A stretch of 64,000 nucleotides of DNA from Desulfobacteraceae bacterium (GCA_016744295.1 JADGEQ010000001.1:186001-250000); one strand, 5' to 3'; positions 17,325 through 26,020 are shown, numbered from the stretch's first letter. Translations and numbers: made by a program. The notes: generated from the sequence alone by a model not told the origin.

Positions 17325-17368
17325 AAAGTTACATAATTGAAATTAAAATACTTCAATTATGTAACTTT
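17325..17368. repeat. 17-bp perfect inverted repeat upstream of glnK
   Basis: AAAGTTACATAATTGAA (17325-17341) and its exact complement (17352-17368) flank a 10-base AT-rich spacer. It lies about 85 bases upstream of the sigma-54 element and downstream of the minus-strand gene that ends at 17537. No U tract follows on either strand. It could be an activator site at enhancer distance, or an RNA hairpin ending the upstream transcript. Confidence 0.85.
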
Positions 17369-17536
17369 CTAAGAGACAGCAAGAATAACCTCTCATTTAA
17401 ACACATTTTTGTATTTTGATGAAAATTGACGAATAAAGTGGCTTTTTCGAATCCGGAAAAACACAAAAAAGGGCAATTTACCAAAAACTTGCCATGGCAT
17501 ACCCCCAAAATAAAAACAAGAGAGAATGATATAGAA

Positions 17537-17965
17537 TCAATCCGTGCCCACGGCCTGTATAATAGTTAGGGCCAATGAATAATTGTTTGCTGATTTTACA
17601 GAATAGGTAGCATCCCCCAATCGGATGGCATTTCCATTGGTTTCCCGGGAAAATCGCTGGGGGTAAGCATATCCCGGATCAAGCTCAAGCAGATAAAGAT
17701 CCAGCAACACCTGGCCCTTTTCAATTCCCTTAAACACCAGGCAGGTATTTTTAATCGTTACCCGATCATTTTTGACCAACAACAGCTGTTTGGCTGATAT
17801 CTGGGATGTCAATTTGGCATTGGCAACCTCACCCTGCTCCCGCCACCGTTCATAACGGGCCTGGGAATGAGGCGTCGACACATAGTAGGTAATCCCAAAG
17901 GGCACAGCCAGACAAAAAAGGATAAAAAGGATGGCCAGCCATCCTTTTTTATTAGGTAATGACAT
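17537..17965 (-). CDS. hypothetical membrane-anchored protein
   Basis: A 142-aa protein with one N-terminal membrane helix (WLAILFILFCLAVPFGITYY, about residues 9-28) and an extracytoplasmic remainder of about 110 residues. I recognise no domain. The ORF has an ATG six bases earlier, but the GGGGGAG ribosome site abuts it. The ATG giving MSLPNKK has correct spacing and is preferred. A strong sigma-70 promoter (TTGACA, 17 bases, TATGAT) lies just upstream, so it is transcribed alone. Function unknown. Confidence 0.65.
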   Translation of the reverse strand: MSLPNKKGWLAILFILFCLAVPFGITYYVSTPHSQARYERWREQGEVANAKLTSQISAKQLLLVKNDRVTIKNTCLVFKGIEKGQVLLDLYLLELDPGYAYPQRFSRETNGNAIRLGDATYSVKSANNYSLALTIIQAVGTD

Positions 17966-18005
17966 CTGCATCTCCCCCTTTTATAACGCAAAAAAAGCAT
18001 TTTTA

Positions 18006-18034
18006 ATCATATTCCCTGGTTCTTTTCTTGTCAA
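18006..18034 (-). promoter_or_regulatory. sigma-70 promoter of the membrane-anchored protein gene
   Basis: On the minus strand TTGACA (18034-18029), a 17-base spacer and TATGAT (18011-18006) form a near-consensus promoter about 40 bases before the start codon. Confidence 0.7.
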
Positions 18035-18095
18035 ATTCCAAGAGAATTTTCCATCCTAATTTTGGCTCAATCGGGACTAATTTTAGATTTTCCTA

Positions 18096-18746
18096 TCATT
18101 TAGATTTTCCTATCAGGGATAAAACCATGGCCTCCACCATATCGCCGATACGTGTCATGTGGGCGATGCGCTCGGCTTCAGTTCGACCGGGATAATTTCT
18201 AAAGGCAATAAGAATACCGGAAAGACATGAAAAAAGCGTATGGGCTAAAATACGTGCTTCTTTTTTGCACCCAAGTTTCCTGAATACCGATTCAAACAGG
18301 TCCATAAGTCTGCGCCCGATTTCATTGAGTTGATCCACAGCCCCCATATCCTTATTCCCGTGGAGGGCAAAATGGGTAATCATACGCCATTGGGCAGTAT
18401 GCGTCGTGTAATATGCCAGAAAATGGGTGATACAGATATTTACATAATTTTCCCCTGCCGGGTCAATATTCGCCTGGTCAATACCAAATTGATTGATGCG
18501 GGACTCAAGATCTTCTATAAAATCGCAGGAATCCATATATGCAATTTTAGCGTACAATTCTTCCTGGCTCTTAAAATAGGTATAGATGGAAGACTTCGCA
18601 ATGCCTGCCGCCTTGGCAATCTCTGCCATGCTTGCCTTATCATAGGTCTTCTGACCAAAAACTTCCCGGGCTGCATCAATAATAATCTGCTGCCGAAGTT
18701 TTCTTTCCTTTGCCTTAAGTTTACCGAGGGTATCGTTTTTATTCAT
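18096..18746 (-). CDS. TetR family transcriptional regulator
   Basis: A 216-aa regulator with the helix-turn-helix at about residues 18-64: IIIDAAREVFGQKTYDKASM followed by AEIAKAAGIAKSSIYTYFKS. The C-terminal domain is TetR-like without a recognisable ligand signature. The gene is divergent from the acyl-CoA ligase operon across a 186-bp control region that contains a consensus promoter. Similar TetR proteins next to acyl-CoA synthetases usually respond to acyl-CoA thioesters. That role fits but is inference. Confidence 0.92.
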   Translation of the reverse strand: MNKNDTLGKLKAKERKLRQQIIIDAAREVFGQKTYDKASMAEIAKAAGIAKSSIYTYFKSQEELYAKIAYMDSCDFIEDLESRINQFGIDQANIDPAGENYVNICITHFLAYYTTHTAQWRMITHFALHGNKDMGAVDQLNEIGRRLMDLFESVFRKLGCKKEARILAHTLFSCLSGILIAFRNYPGRTEAERIAHMTRIGDMVEAMVLSLIGKSK

Positions 18747-18825
18747 TTAAATCCTGTATTTTTTTCGAATAGGTTCTGGGGCTTACTTTTCCATATCATA
18801 TTCCAGGGAAACCATCAAGCAATGG

Positions 18826-18854
18826 TTGACATGTCGACCGACGTTCGATATAAA
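18826..18854 (+). promoter_or_regulatory. sigma-70 promoter of the acyl-CoA ligase operon
   Basis: TTGACA (18826-18831), a 17-base spacer and TATAAA (18849-18854) form a near-consensus plus-strand promoter about 80 bases before the ligase start. The divergent TetR gene makes repression here likely, although no clean operator repeat was found. An imperfect GTTTTGGA/TCCAAAC pair lies downstream of it. Confidence 0.7.
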
Positions 18855-18932
18855 AACCAATAGACAGAAACTCGTTTTGGAGTTTGTTTCTCTGGAAATA
18901 TTCCAAACACCCCCCATCAACAAGGAGGAAAA

Positions 18933-20654
18933 ATGCTGAAAAACAGGCCCTGGTTTGATCACTATGCAAAGGTTCCTTACGCCATAGACTACCCGGATAT
19001 GACCATGTACGAAGCTGTCATGCAATCCGCAAGAAGGGTTCCAAACAAAATTGCCTGGGATTTCATGGGCACCCTGTGCACCTACAAAAACTTTTCAGAG
19101 GCCATTTCCCAGTGTGCCGATGGCCTTGCCAGCCTGGGTCTTAAAAAGGGAGACACCATTACCATCTCCATGCCCACCTCTCCCCAGGGAATTATCTGTT
19201 TTTATGCGGCCAACAAATTGGGGGCGGTTGCCAGCATGATCCATCCCTTGTCCACCCAAAGTGAGATTGAATTTTATTTAAACCTGTCCAACTCCTCCAT
19301 GGCCCTTACCCTGGATGCCTTTTATGGCAAATTCAAGGCTGCCATGAAAAAGACCCGGTGCAAACGACTGATTCTGACCCGGATAGGAGATTACCTTTCT
19401 CCTGTCAAGCGGTTGGGATTCTGGCTGACCAAGGGAAGAAAAATACCCAAAGTACCCATGGATTCAAACGTTTCCTGGTGGCAAGATCTGATGAACAGTT
19501 CTTTTCCAAAACAAAACAAAGCTGTCATGAAACCCCATGACACAGCCGTGATTTTATACAGCGGCGGCACCACAGGAAAGCCCAAGGGAATCCTTCTCTC
19601 CAATATGAATTTTATTTCAGAAGGCATGATGGTGGCAACCTGGGGAAAGTTGGACGAAACCGATTCCATTCTGGCCATTCTGCCCATTTTCCATGGGTTT
19701 GGCCTGGGAGTCTGCGTCAATGCCGCCTTTATGGGAGGTGCCAAAAGCATATTGGTCCCTCAGTTTACACCGGAAATTGTGGCCAACCTGATCCGGACCA
19801 AAAAACCCAGCTTTATCATCGGTGTCCCCACTCTATATGCTGCCCTGAATAAAAATAAAGAATTCAAAAAATCTGATCTTGCCTGTCTCAAGGCTGCCTT
19901 CTGCGGTGCCGACACCCTTCCCCGGACAGTAAAAGAAGACTTTGAAGCCATTGTCCGATCCAGGGGCGGCAAGGTAAAACTATTGGAAGGATACGGCCTC
20001 ACCGAAGCGGTCACGGCCATCATGGCCATGCCCATGGACACCTATCGCAAAGACAGCATCGGAGTTCCCTTTCCAGACATGGACGCCAAAATCGTCCGGG
20101 AAAACACCATGGAAGAAGCTCCCACAGGGGAAGACGGGGAGATCTGCCTTTGCGGTCCTGCTGTCATGAAAGGATACTTAAACCAGAAAGAAGAAACCGA
20201 CAAAACCCTCAGAATCCATGGAGACGGAAAAAAATGGCTCCACACCGGTGACATTGCAAGTCAGGATTCCGACGGATTCTTTTATTTTAAACTTCGCCAG
20301 AAACGGATGATCAAGTCCTCGGGCATGAATGTTTACCCGGCCCAGGTGGAAGATATCCTCTACCAGCACCCCTATGTTGCAGATGCCTGTGTCATTGGAG
20401 TGCCGGACAGGGAACAGGTTGAACGGGTCAAGGGATTTGTGGTACTAAAGGAGGGGGCTTTACCCGATGCGGCCACAAAAAAAGAGCTCATTGATCTTTG
20501 CCGGAAAAACCTGATCAAATGGAGCTGCCCCCGGACCATTGAGTTCAGAGAAACCCTTCCCACCACCCTGGTGGGCAAGGTGGCCTTTAAGCAGCTGGAA
20601 GATCAGGAAATAGAACACTTGCGCCAACGAGGCGAATACACAGGAGATAAGTAA
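18933..20654 (+). CDS. AMP-forming acyl-CoA ligase (ANL superfamily)
   Basis: A 573-aa adenylate-forming enzyme that activates a carboxylic acid to its CoA thioester through an acyl-AMP. Motifs in order: the phosphate loop YSGGTTGKPKGILLSNMN near residue 210, GYGLTEA near 353, the hinge-associated LHTGDIASQDSDGFFYF near 434, and the catalytic lysine in TLVGKVAFKQLE near 548. Length is typical of the FadD class. The ribosome site AAGGAGG precedes the ATG. It opens an operon with dehydratase/reductase subunits, an SDR and an activase, so it probably primes the substrate for that pathway. Chain type (aliphatic or aromatic) cannot be told. Confidence 0.92.
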   Translation: MLKNRPWFDHYAKVPYAIDYPDMTMYEAVMQSARRVPNKIAWDFMGTLCTYKNFSEAISQCADGLASLGLKKGDTITISMPTSPQGIICFYAANKLGAVASMIHPLSTQSEIEFYLNLSNSSMALTLDAFYGKFKAAMKKTRCKRLILTRIGDYLSPVKRLGFWLTKGRKIPKVPMDSNVSWWQDLMNSSFPKQNKAVMKPHDTAVILYSGGTTGKPKGILLSNMNFISEGMMVATWGKLDETDSILAILPIFHGFGLGVCVNAAFMGGAKSILVPQFTPEIVANLIRTKKPSFIIGVPTLYAALNKNKEFKKSDLACLKAAFCGADTLPRTVKEDFEAIVRSRGGKVKLLEGYGLTEAVTAIMAMPMDTYRKDSIGVPFPDMDAKIVRENTMEEAPTGEDGEICLCGPAVMKGYLNQKEETDKTLRIHGDGKKWLHTGDIASQDSDGFFYFKLRQKRMIKSSGMNVYPAQVEDILYQHPYVADACVIGVPDREQVERVKGFVVLKEGALPDAATKKELIDLCRKNLIKWSCPRTIEFRETLPTTLVGKVAFKQLEDQEIEHLRQRGEYTGDK

Positions 20655-20656
20655 AG

Positions 20657-21778
20657 ATGAAAGAAATAAACCCTTTCCACAAAGCCATAAATGATCCGGC
20701 CGGTCTGGCCGCCGACATACAAGCAAAATCCGGCAGGATCATCGGCTACATGTGTTCCTATGCGCCCGAAGAGCTGATCCTCGCAGCAGGGCTTCACCCC
20801 ATGCGGCTGTTTTCCTCCAAAGCAGATATCCAGCTTGCAGAAAGCCATCTCCAGGCCTATTGCTGCTCTTTGGTCCGGGGGGTGTTGGAGGACAGCCTGG
20901 CCGGCCGGTTGGATTATTTAGACGGAATGGTCTTCCCCCATACCTGCGATTCAATCCAGCGCCTCAGTGATATCTGGCGGATCAACACCAAATACGGTTT
21001 TTTTGCCGATGTGGTGATGCCGGCAAAGCTCAACACCCCAAGCGCCCGGGCCTATATGACCGAGGTACTCAACAAATTCAAGAAGGATCTGGAAAAGGCC
21101 ATTGACCGTCCCATTACCACGGCAGATCTTAGTGCCTCCATTTCTCTTTTCAACCGCATCCGGAAAAACCTTGCCAGAATCTATGAACTCAAAAGCCAAA
21201 CCCCTTCTATTATAAAGGGGACCGATCTGTTTGCCATCATCAAAGGCGCCATGATCATGGACAGACATGAACTTGCCGACCGTCTTGAAACCATTGTTCA
21301 CCTTCTTGAAACAAAAGCTCCATTACCCACCCTGGCCTCTCCGGCCAAACGGATCATCCTGACCGGCTCGGTCTGTGATATGTCCGATCTTTACAATCTA
21401 ATTGAAGAATCCGGCGGCACGGTGGTGGCGGATGATCTGTGCACGGGCAACCGCTGGTTTGAAGGCGTTATGCCCGAAAACATTGACCCCATGGAAGCCT
21501 TAACCGGACGGTATGCGGACAGGGCGGTCTGCCCGGCCAAGCACTCGGGCAACACAACCCGGGGGGATAACCTGGTTGCCCTTGCCAAAAAACACAGGGC
21601 AGACGGGGTGATCTTTGCCGTCTTAAAATTTTGCGATCCCCATGCCTTTGATTTCCCCTATATGAAAGAATTTTTAGACAAGGCTTCCATCAAAAGCCTT
21701 CATATGGAGCTGGATGACCAGCAGCAGGGACAGGGCCAAATCTCCACCCGCCTTGAAACCTTTATTCACATGATTTAA
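20657..21778 (+). CDS. 2-hydroxyacyl-CoA dehydratase/benzoyl-CoA reductase family subunit
   Basis: A 373-aa member of the HgdB/BcrC fold. Cysteines expected to hold the subunit's [4Fe-4S] cluster appear in GYMCSYAPEELILAAG (near residue 33), FPHTCDSIQR (near 97) and LKFCDPHAFDFP (near 330). This spacing is the family signature. Such subunits accept one high-potential electron from an ATP-hydrolysing activase and use it to dehydrate or reduce a CoA thioester. The gene is two bases behind the ligase gene and 33 bp ahead of a second, related subunit. The exact reaction is open. Confidence 0.88.
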   Translation: MKEINPFHKAINDPAGLAADIQAKSGRIIGYMCSYAPEELILAAGLHPMRLFSSKADIQLAESHLQAYCCSLVRGVLEDSLAGRLDYLDGMVFPHTCDSIQRLSDIWRINTKYGFFADVVMPAKLNTPSARAYMTEVLNKFKKDLEKAIDRPITTADLSASISLFNRIRKNLARIYELKSQTPSIIKGTDLFAIIKGAMIMDRHELADRLETIVHLLETKAPLPTLASPAKRIILTGSVCDMSDLYNLIEESGGTVVADDLCTGNRWFEGVMPENIDPMEALTGRYADRAVCPAKHSGNTTRGDNLVALAKKHRADGVIFAVLKFCDPHAFDFPYMKEFLDKASIKSLHMELDDQQQGQGQISTRLETFIHMI

Positions 21779-21811
21779 CCCTTTTATATTATAGTTTTAA
21801 GGAATCACCCC

Positions 21812-23080
21812 ATGACGGATACAGACCCGAACAAAAATAAAGCTCAAGATAAAGACCAGAATAAAGACAAGGAACAGCGAAAAATAAAATCCGCAAAAAA
21901 AATGCGGGAGATCATGACCACCTATTACCTGGAAGCCATGACAGCCAGGGAAAACAACAAAAAAATTGCATGGATCACCTCAGGGGGGCCTGTGGAACCC
22001 CTCATTGCCATGGATATTATCCCGGTTTATCCGGAAAATCACGGGGCCATGATCGGGGCATCCAAAATGGGGGAAGAATTGTGTGTACGGGCCGAAGAGA
22101 TGGGATACAGCTCGGATCTCTGTTCCTATGCCCGGGCAGACATTTCCTGCGCCCAGGTCAATGGGGGGCCCATTGGCGGCCTTCCCCGGCCGGACATGCT
22201 GGTTTGCTGCAATAATATCTGCGGCACGGTGCTCAAATGGTACGAAGTCCAGGCCCGGCACTTTAATGTTCCTCTGTTCATCCTGGACACCCCGGTCTGC
22301 CACACCGGGTATTCCTCTGAGATCGCAGCCTATGTCCGGCGACAGATTGACGAATACATCCTTTTCCTTGAAACAGTCACCGGTAAAAAATTTGACCATG
22401 ATCGAATGGGTCAGGTAGGCCACCTGGCCCTCGAGGGCCAGAAGCTCTGGCAACAAGTTCTTAATACCACCACCCACAAGCCCTCCCCCATGAGCGCCTT
22501 TGACGCGTTTTTCTTTTTAGCCCTCATCGTTACCCTGAGGGGCACCCAGATTGCTGTGGATTTTTACGAAGAACTAATCCTGGAGATGGAAGAACGGGTG
22601 GAAACCGGCATCAGCATCGTACCCCATGAACACTACCGGCTGCTCTGGGATAATCTGCCGGTGTGGCATCAGTTAAAATGGCTGTCCCAAAAATTTTCAG
22701 ATCACAATGCCTGCCTGGTGGCAGATACCTATACCTCGGCCTGGTGCTCGGCCATTAAATATATTGATGAAAATAATTTTTTAGATTCCATGGCAGAGGC
22801 CTATACCCGGATCTATCTGAACATTGGTGTGGATGAGATGGCCGATCAGGTTCTTAACATGATCCGACTCTATGATGTGGATGGATTTGTCATGCACTCC
22901 AACAGATCCTGCAAACCCTATTCCTTCGGCCAGATGGACATCATGAAAATTGTCAGAAAAAAAACCGGTATTCCTGTACTCATGCTGGAGGCAGACATGG
23001 TGGATCCCCGAAGTTTTTCCCTTTCCCAGGCAGACACCCGGATTGATGCATTCATGGAAATTATCAAGCAAAAAAAATAA
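21812..23080 (+). CDS. 2-hydroxyacyl-CoA dehydratase/benzoyl-CoA reductase family subunit, BcrB-like
   Basis: A 422-aa partner subunit. After a lysine-rich, low-complexity N-terminus (repeats of KDQNKDK type), the domain carries IAWITSGGPVEPLIAMDIIP, YSSDLCSYARADISC, MLVCCNNICGT and a late cluster cysteine in MHSNRSCKPYSFGQ near residue 371. These match the BcrB/HgdA branch. It forms the two-subunit enzyme with the preceding gene. Context (ligase, SDR, activase) is compatible with a dehydratase of 2-hydroxyacyl-CoA or a reductase of aromatic or enoyl-CoA. I cannot choose from sequence. Confidence 0.86.
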   Translation: MTDTDPNKNKAQDKDQNKDKEQRKIKSAKKMREIMTTYYLEAMTARENNKKIAWITSGGPVEPLIAMDIIPVYPENHGAMIGASKMGEELCVRAEEMGYSSDLCSYARADISCAQVNGGPIGGLPRPDMLVCCNNICGTVLKWYEVQARHFNVPLFILDTPVCHTGYSSEIAAYVRRQIDEYILFLETVTGKKFDHDRMGQVGHLALEGQKLWQQVLNTTTHKPSPMSAFDAFFFLALIVTLRGTQIAVDFYEELILEMEERVETGISIVPHEHYRLLWDNLPVWHQLKWLSQKFSDHNACLVADTYTSAWCSAIKYIDENNFLDSMAEAYTRIYLNIGVDEMADQVLNMIRLYDVDGFVMHSNRSCKPYSFGQMDIMKIVRKKTGIPVLMLEADMVDPRSFSLSQADTRIDAFMEIIKQKK

Positions 23081-23110
23081 AAAAACAAACAGCACACAAA
23101 GGACAAATAA

Positions 23111-23866
23111 ATGAATTTTGATCTGAAAGATAAAACAGCCCTGGTCACCGGGGGTAGTCGCGGCATTGGCCTTGAAATTGCCAGAAGTCTTTTAAATGAG
23201 GGGGCAAAGGTGATTCTTTGCAGCCGTAAAGAACAAGGATTGGATACAGCCGCAGCAATTCTCGAAAATCCCAAAAATCTGACAACCATTCCGGTCCACA
23301 TTGGCAAAGCCGATGATGTGGATGCCCTATTTGCCACCATTGAAGAAAAGTTCACCCACCTCGACATCCTGATCAATAATGTGGGCATGAACCTAATTAC
23401 CCCGGGTATTGCTGATCTGGATCCGGGACTCTGGCAAAAGATCATAGATACCAATCTTTCCGGCACCTTTCTGGTCAGCCGAAAAGCCGCCCTGATGATG
23501 CGGACACAAGGGTATGGCAAAATTGTCAGCCTTTCATCCATTGCCGGAAGAAAAGCCACCCCGGGCATGGGAATCTACGGTATTGCCAAGGCCGGAATCG
23601 AGATGATGACAAAGGTGCTGGCCGCAGAACTTGCCCTGTTCAATGTCCAGGTCAATGCCCTGGCGCCGGCCATGGTAAAAACAGAATTTTCAAAAGATTT
23701 CTGGAGCAATAAGGAATTGCTTGATCATGTGACATCCACCATTCCCATGGGCAGGATTGCCGAGATCGACGACATTGTAAAACCCGTGCTCTTCCTGGCA
23801 TCGGACGGATCATCTTATATCACCGGCCAGACCCTGGTCGTGGACGGAGGGGCCACTGCCATATGA
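23111..23866 (+). CDS. SDR family oxidoreductase, FabG-like
   Basis: A 251-aa short-chain dehydrogenase of standard length. The cofactor site TALVTGGSRGIGLEIARSLL is at residues about 9-28, NNVG near 90, catalytic Ser in SLSSIAG near 143, YxxxK as YGIAKAGIEM near 157, and the C-terminal ITGQTLVVDGG. It should interconvert a hydroxyacyl and ketoacyl-CoA or a similar alcohol/ketone pair, using NAD(P)H. It overlaps the activase gene by four bases (ATGA), so the two are translationally coupled. It likely produces or consumes the 2-hydroxyacyl-CoA of this pathway. Confidence 0.92.
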   Translation: MNFDLKDKTALVTGGSRGIGLEIARSLLNEGAKVILCSRKEQGLDTAAAILENPKNLTTIPVHIGKADDVDALFATIEEKFTHLDILINNVGMNLITPGIADLDPGLWQKIIDTNLSGTFLVSRKAALMMRTQGYGKIVSLSSIAGRKATPGMGIYGIAKAGIEMMTKVLAAELALFNVQVNALAPAMVKTEFSKDFWSNKELLDHVTSTIPMGRIAEIDDIVKPVLFLASDGSSYITGQTLVVDGGATAI

Positions 23867-24636
23867 TTTTTGCAGGCATCGACATCGGCTCCATCACGGC
23901 AAAGGCAGCCCTTATCAGGGACAATAAACTTGTGGCCACCCGGGTAATCCCCACGGGATATAATCCTGTTACTGCCGGGGAAAAGGTATTTTCAGATCTG
24001 TTGGCCCATACCCAAATAAACCATCAGGATATCACGGGTATTGTAGCAACGGGATATGGCAGAAAAAGTGTTGAATTTGCAAACAAAGCCATGACCGAAA
24101 TTATCTGCCACGGGGTGGGAGCCCATTTTTTAAACCCAAAGATCCGGGGCATTATCGATGTGGGTGGCCAGGACAGCAAAGCCATTGCCCTGGACCCCAA
24201 CGGCCAGGTGGAAAACTTTGCCATGAACGACAAGTGTGCAGCAGGAACGGGCAGATTTTTGGAAGTCATGGCCAAGGCCCTGGAAGTTAAATTGGAGGAG
24301 ATGGGAAACATCGGCCTGTCTTCTTGTGCCCCCTCTAAAATTTCCAGTATCTGCACTGTTTTTGCCGAATCAGAGGTAATTTCCATGATTGCCGGACAGC
24401 AAAAAAGAGAGGATATTATTGCCGGCATCCATGAGTCCACGGCCGCCAGGGTGGCCAGCCTTGCTGCCAAGGTAAACTTACAGAATCCTGTGATCATGAC
24501 CGGCGGAGTCGCCAAGAATCAAGGAATGGTAAAAGCCCTTGAAAACCGTCTGGGCATTAAAATACGGGTGGGCAGCTTTCCCCAGGAAAACGGAGCCATC
24601 GGTGCTGCCGTTCTGGCTTCCAGATTGGGCTTGTAA
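23863..24636 (+). CDS. acyl-CoA dehydratase activase (HgdC/BadG family)
   Basis: A 257-aa ASKHA-fold ATPase. The phosphate-binding start is GIDIGSITAKAALIRDNK. The two cysteines that bridge one [4Fe-4S] cluster across the homodimer lie in MNDKCAAGTGRFLEV (near residue 125) and SSICTVFAESE (near 164). DVGGQDSKAIAL and MTGGVAKNQG complete the nucleotide site. The protein couples ATP hydrolysis to single-electron transfer into the dehydratase/reductase. It is the last gene of the operon and starts inside the SDR stop. One activase for one two-subunit enzyme is the HgdABC-like arrangement rather than the four-subunit benzoyl-CoA reductase. Confidence 0.93.
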   Translation: MIFAGIDIGSITAKAALIRDNKLVATRVIPTGYNPVTAGEKVFSDLLAHTQINHQDITGIVATGYGRKSVEFANKAMTEIICHGVGAHFLNPKIRGIIDVGGQDSKAIALDPNGQVENFAMNDKCAAGTGRFLEVMAKALEVKLEEMGNIGLSSCAPSKISSICTVFAESEVISMIAGQQKREDIIAGIHESTAARVASLAAKVNLQNPVIMTGGVAKNQGMVKALENRLGIKIRVGSFPQENGAIGAAVLASRLGL

Positions 24637-24648
24637 AAAATACACCTA

Positions 24649-24687
24649 TTTTATGGGACCAACTGGTACAAATTTGGTCCTATAAAA
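24649..24687. terminator. hairpin between convergent activase and thioesterase genes
   Basis: TTTTATGGGACCAA and TTGGTCCTATAAAA pair over 14 bases with a single G-T wobble around an 11-base loop. The arms end in A/T runs, so it can work as a bidirectional terminator between the two convergent genes. Confidence 0.65.
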
Positions 24688-24696
24688 AACGGGCTC

Positions 24697-25149
24697 CTAT
24701 AAAAATTTGGAAAAAGGAAGGGTTAATCCCTTGCCCGGCAAACCCATGAGGGTTGAGGTTCCATGGGCAATGATTTTTCCCGAGTCATCTTCTACCCTTG
24801 CTTCGGAATAGGAAATGGATCTCCCCGCCTGGATACAGGTTCCAAAACCGGTCAATCGCCCTTCCACAACAGGCTTGAGATAATTCAATTTCAGATCCAC
24901 ATTCACCAGCCCGGTATCTTCAGGCAGCCGCAAAAAAGCAGCCCAAAAAGTTGTCGTGTCGATGAGGGTGGCTATGACCCCTCCATGAACGATCCCAAAG
25001 GGCTGCATATGGCAGGGGCCAAGGTCCAGGACCACCTCTGCCCTGTCCAGTTCAATCCTGCTCAACGCCATGGACATATGGCTGGGATAGGGGCTTTTCT
25101 TTACAATTGAGATCAAGGCGTTGATGTAGTCAGAATTCGGGGTCAGCAT
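24697..25149 (-). CDS. PaaI-type hotdog thioesterase
   Basis: A 150-aa hotdog-fold protein of the PaaI/YbgC group. The signature MQPFGIVHGGVIATLIDTTT contains the HGG loop typical of acyl-CoA thioesterases, followed by VDLKLNYLKPVVEGRLTG. These enzymes hydrolyse acyl- or hydroxyaryl-CoA, often to release trapped CoA during anaerobic aromatic or fatty-acid breakdown. It is convergent with the dehydratase operon and near it, which suggests a housekeeping role for the same thioesters. Confidence 0.88.
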   Translation of the reverse strand: MLTPNSDYINALISIVKKSPYPSHMSMALSRIELDRAEVVLDLGPCHMQPFGIVHGGVIATLIDTTTFWAAFLRLPEDTGLVNVDLKLNYLKPVVEGRLTGFGTCIQAGRSISYSEARVEDDSGKIIAHGTSTLMGLPGKGLTLPFSKFL

Positions 25150-25200
25150 ATGGGTGTCCTAAATGTTGAGGGTAAGAAAAGACCCTTAGGTTTAAAATCA

Positions 25201-25275
25201 TTAAATTCTTTTTCCTTGAATATCCAGGCGCCAGCCCTTGGGGACCGACGCCACAAATGAGGCAAGGTCCGCCAT
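25201..25275 (-). CDS. possible 24-aa coupled peptide
   Basis: The stop codon of the TPR gene overlaps an ATG (TGATG) that opens a 24-residue frame with MADLASFVASVPKGWRLDIQ. Residue composition is gene-like, but the frame is very short and has no recognised homologue. It may be the remaining start of a decayed gene or a chance frame. Confidence 0.25.
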   Translation of the reverse strand: MADLASFVASVPKGWRLDIQGKRI

Positions 25276-25892
25276 CACTGCTTCTTTTTCATATTCTCAA
25301 CCAGAGAGCTGACCAACTTTCCATTGGGTGCTTGGGCCATGGGGTTCATTTCCACCAGGGCTTCCCATGCCCGTATACCGCCAGTCATATCCTCCATGTC
25401 ATGCATGAGCACGATCCCCTTGTTGAAACGGGCCGTCTCAAAGACAGGATTGGCTGCAATGGCCAGATCAAAGCTTTCAACGGCTTTTTTTGGATTTTTG
25501 TTCCGCCGGTACATCACTCCCATGTCCGTCAGGACTCCTGGATCTCCCGGTTTGAGAGCCAATGATTTTTGATAGGCCTCAATGGCATCCTCAAACCGAT
25601 TTGTATCAAAAAACAAATTTCCCAATTGGGTCCAGGCATCCACATTCTCTGGATTTTCCTTTAGAAATTGCTCCAGCTTTAAAATCCTGGAACCTGTCTC
25701 CGCCGATATTTCCTGAGAATTGGCAGCACCACCGGGAGCAGGCTGCTGCCGGGCCACCGGAGCATCATCCGCCAGTTTGAACGAAGTATACAGCGCCCCC
25801 ACCATAAATCCAAAGGTGATGGACACCAAAATCGCAATATACAGGGTTTGTTTTTGAACCCCCGACACTTCATTTTCTCTCTTTTTCCCCAT
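25275..25892 (-). CDS. membrane-anchored TPR protein
   Basis: A 205-aa protein. One membrane helix lies at about residues 16-37 (LYIAILVSITFGFMVGALYT), then a Pro/Gln-rich linker, then three tetratricopeptide repeats (for example NVDAWTQLGNLFFDTNRFED and PGVLTDMGVMYRRNKNPKKA). The layout, with TPRs outside the membrane, resembles the C-terminal part of CcmH/NrfG-type scaffolds used in cytochrome c maturation. No heme-lyase genes are adjacent, so this remains a comparison only. It is on the minus strand between the thioesterase and the M15 peptidase. Confidence 0.82.
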   Translation of the reverse strand: MGKKRENEVSGVQKQTLYIAILVSITFGFMVGALYTSFKLADDAPVARQQPAPGGAANSQEISAETGSRILKLEQFLKENPENVDAWTQLGNLFFDTNRFEDAIEAYQKSLALKPGDPGVLTDMGVMYRRNKNPKKAVESFDLAIAANPVFETARFNKGIVLMHDMEDMTGGIRAWEALVEMNPMAQAPNGKLVSSLVENMKKKQ

Positions 25893-26020
25893 CTTTCCCC
25901 GCGTCTTTTAAAATTAATAATCTTTGATATTATAATCACCCCTCCTGCCATGGCAATGGCCCGAAAAGGCAAGCCCCAAAAAAGATCTCTGCTCCGGGCG
26001 CTTAGGAACAATACCCAATC

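Noticed and set aside
22918..23568. 216-aa minus-strand ORF across the BcrB-like and SDR genes
   Set aside because: Shadow frame; spans two genes with clear family motifs on the other strand.
25893..26011. Upstream extension of a minus-strand frame before the TPR gene with a hydrophobic stretch (possible CcmD-like peptide)
   Set aside because: No ribosome site; it would have to overlap the TPR gene in another frame; hydrophobicity alone is not enough.
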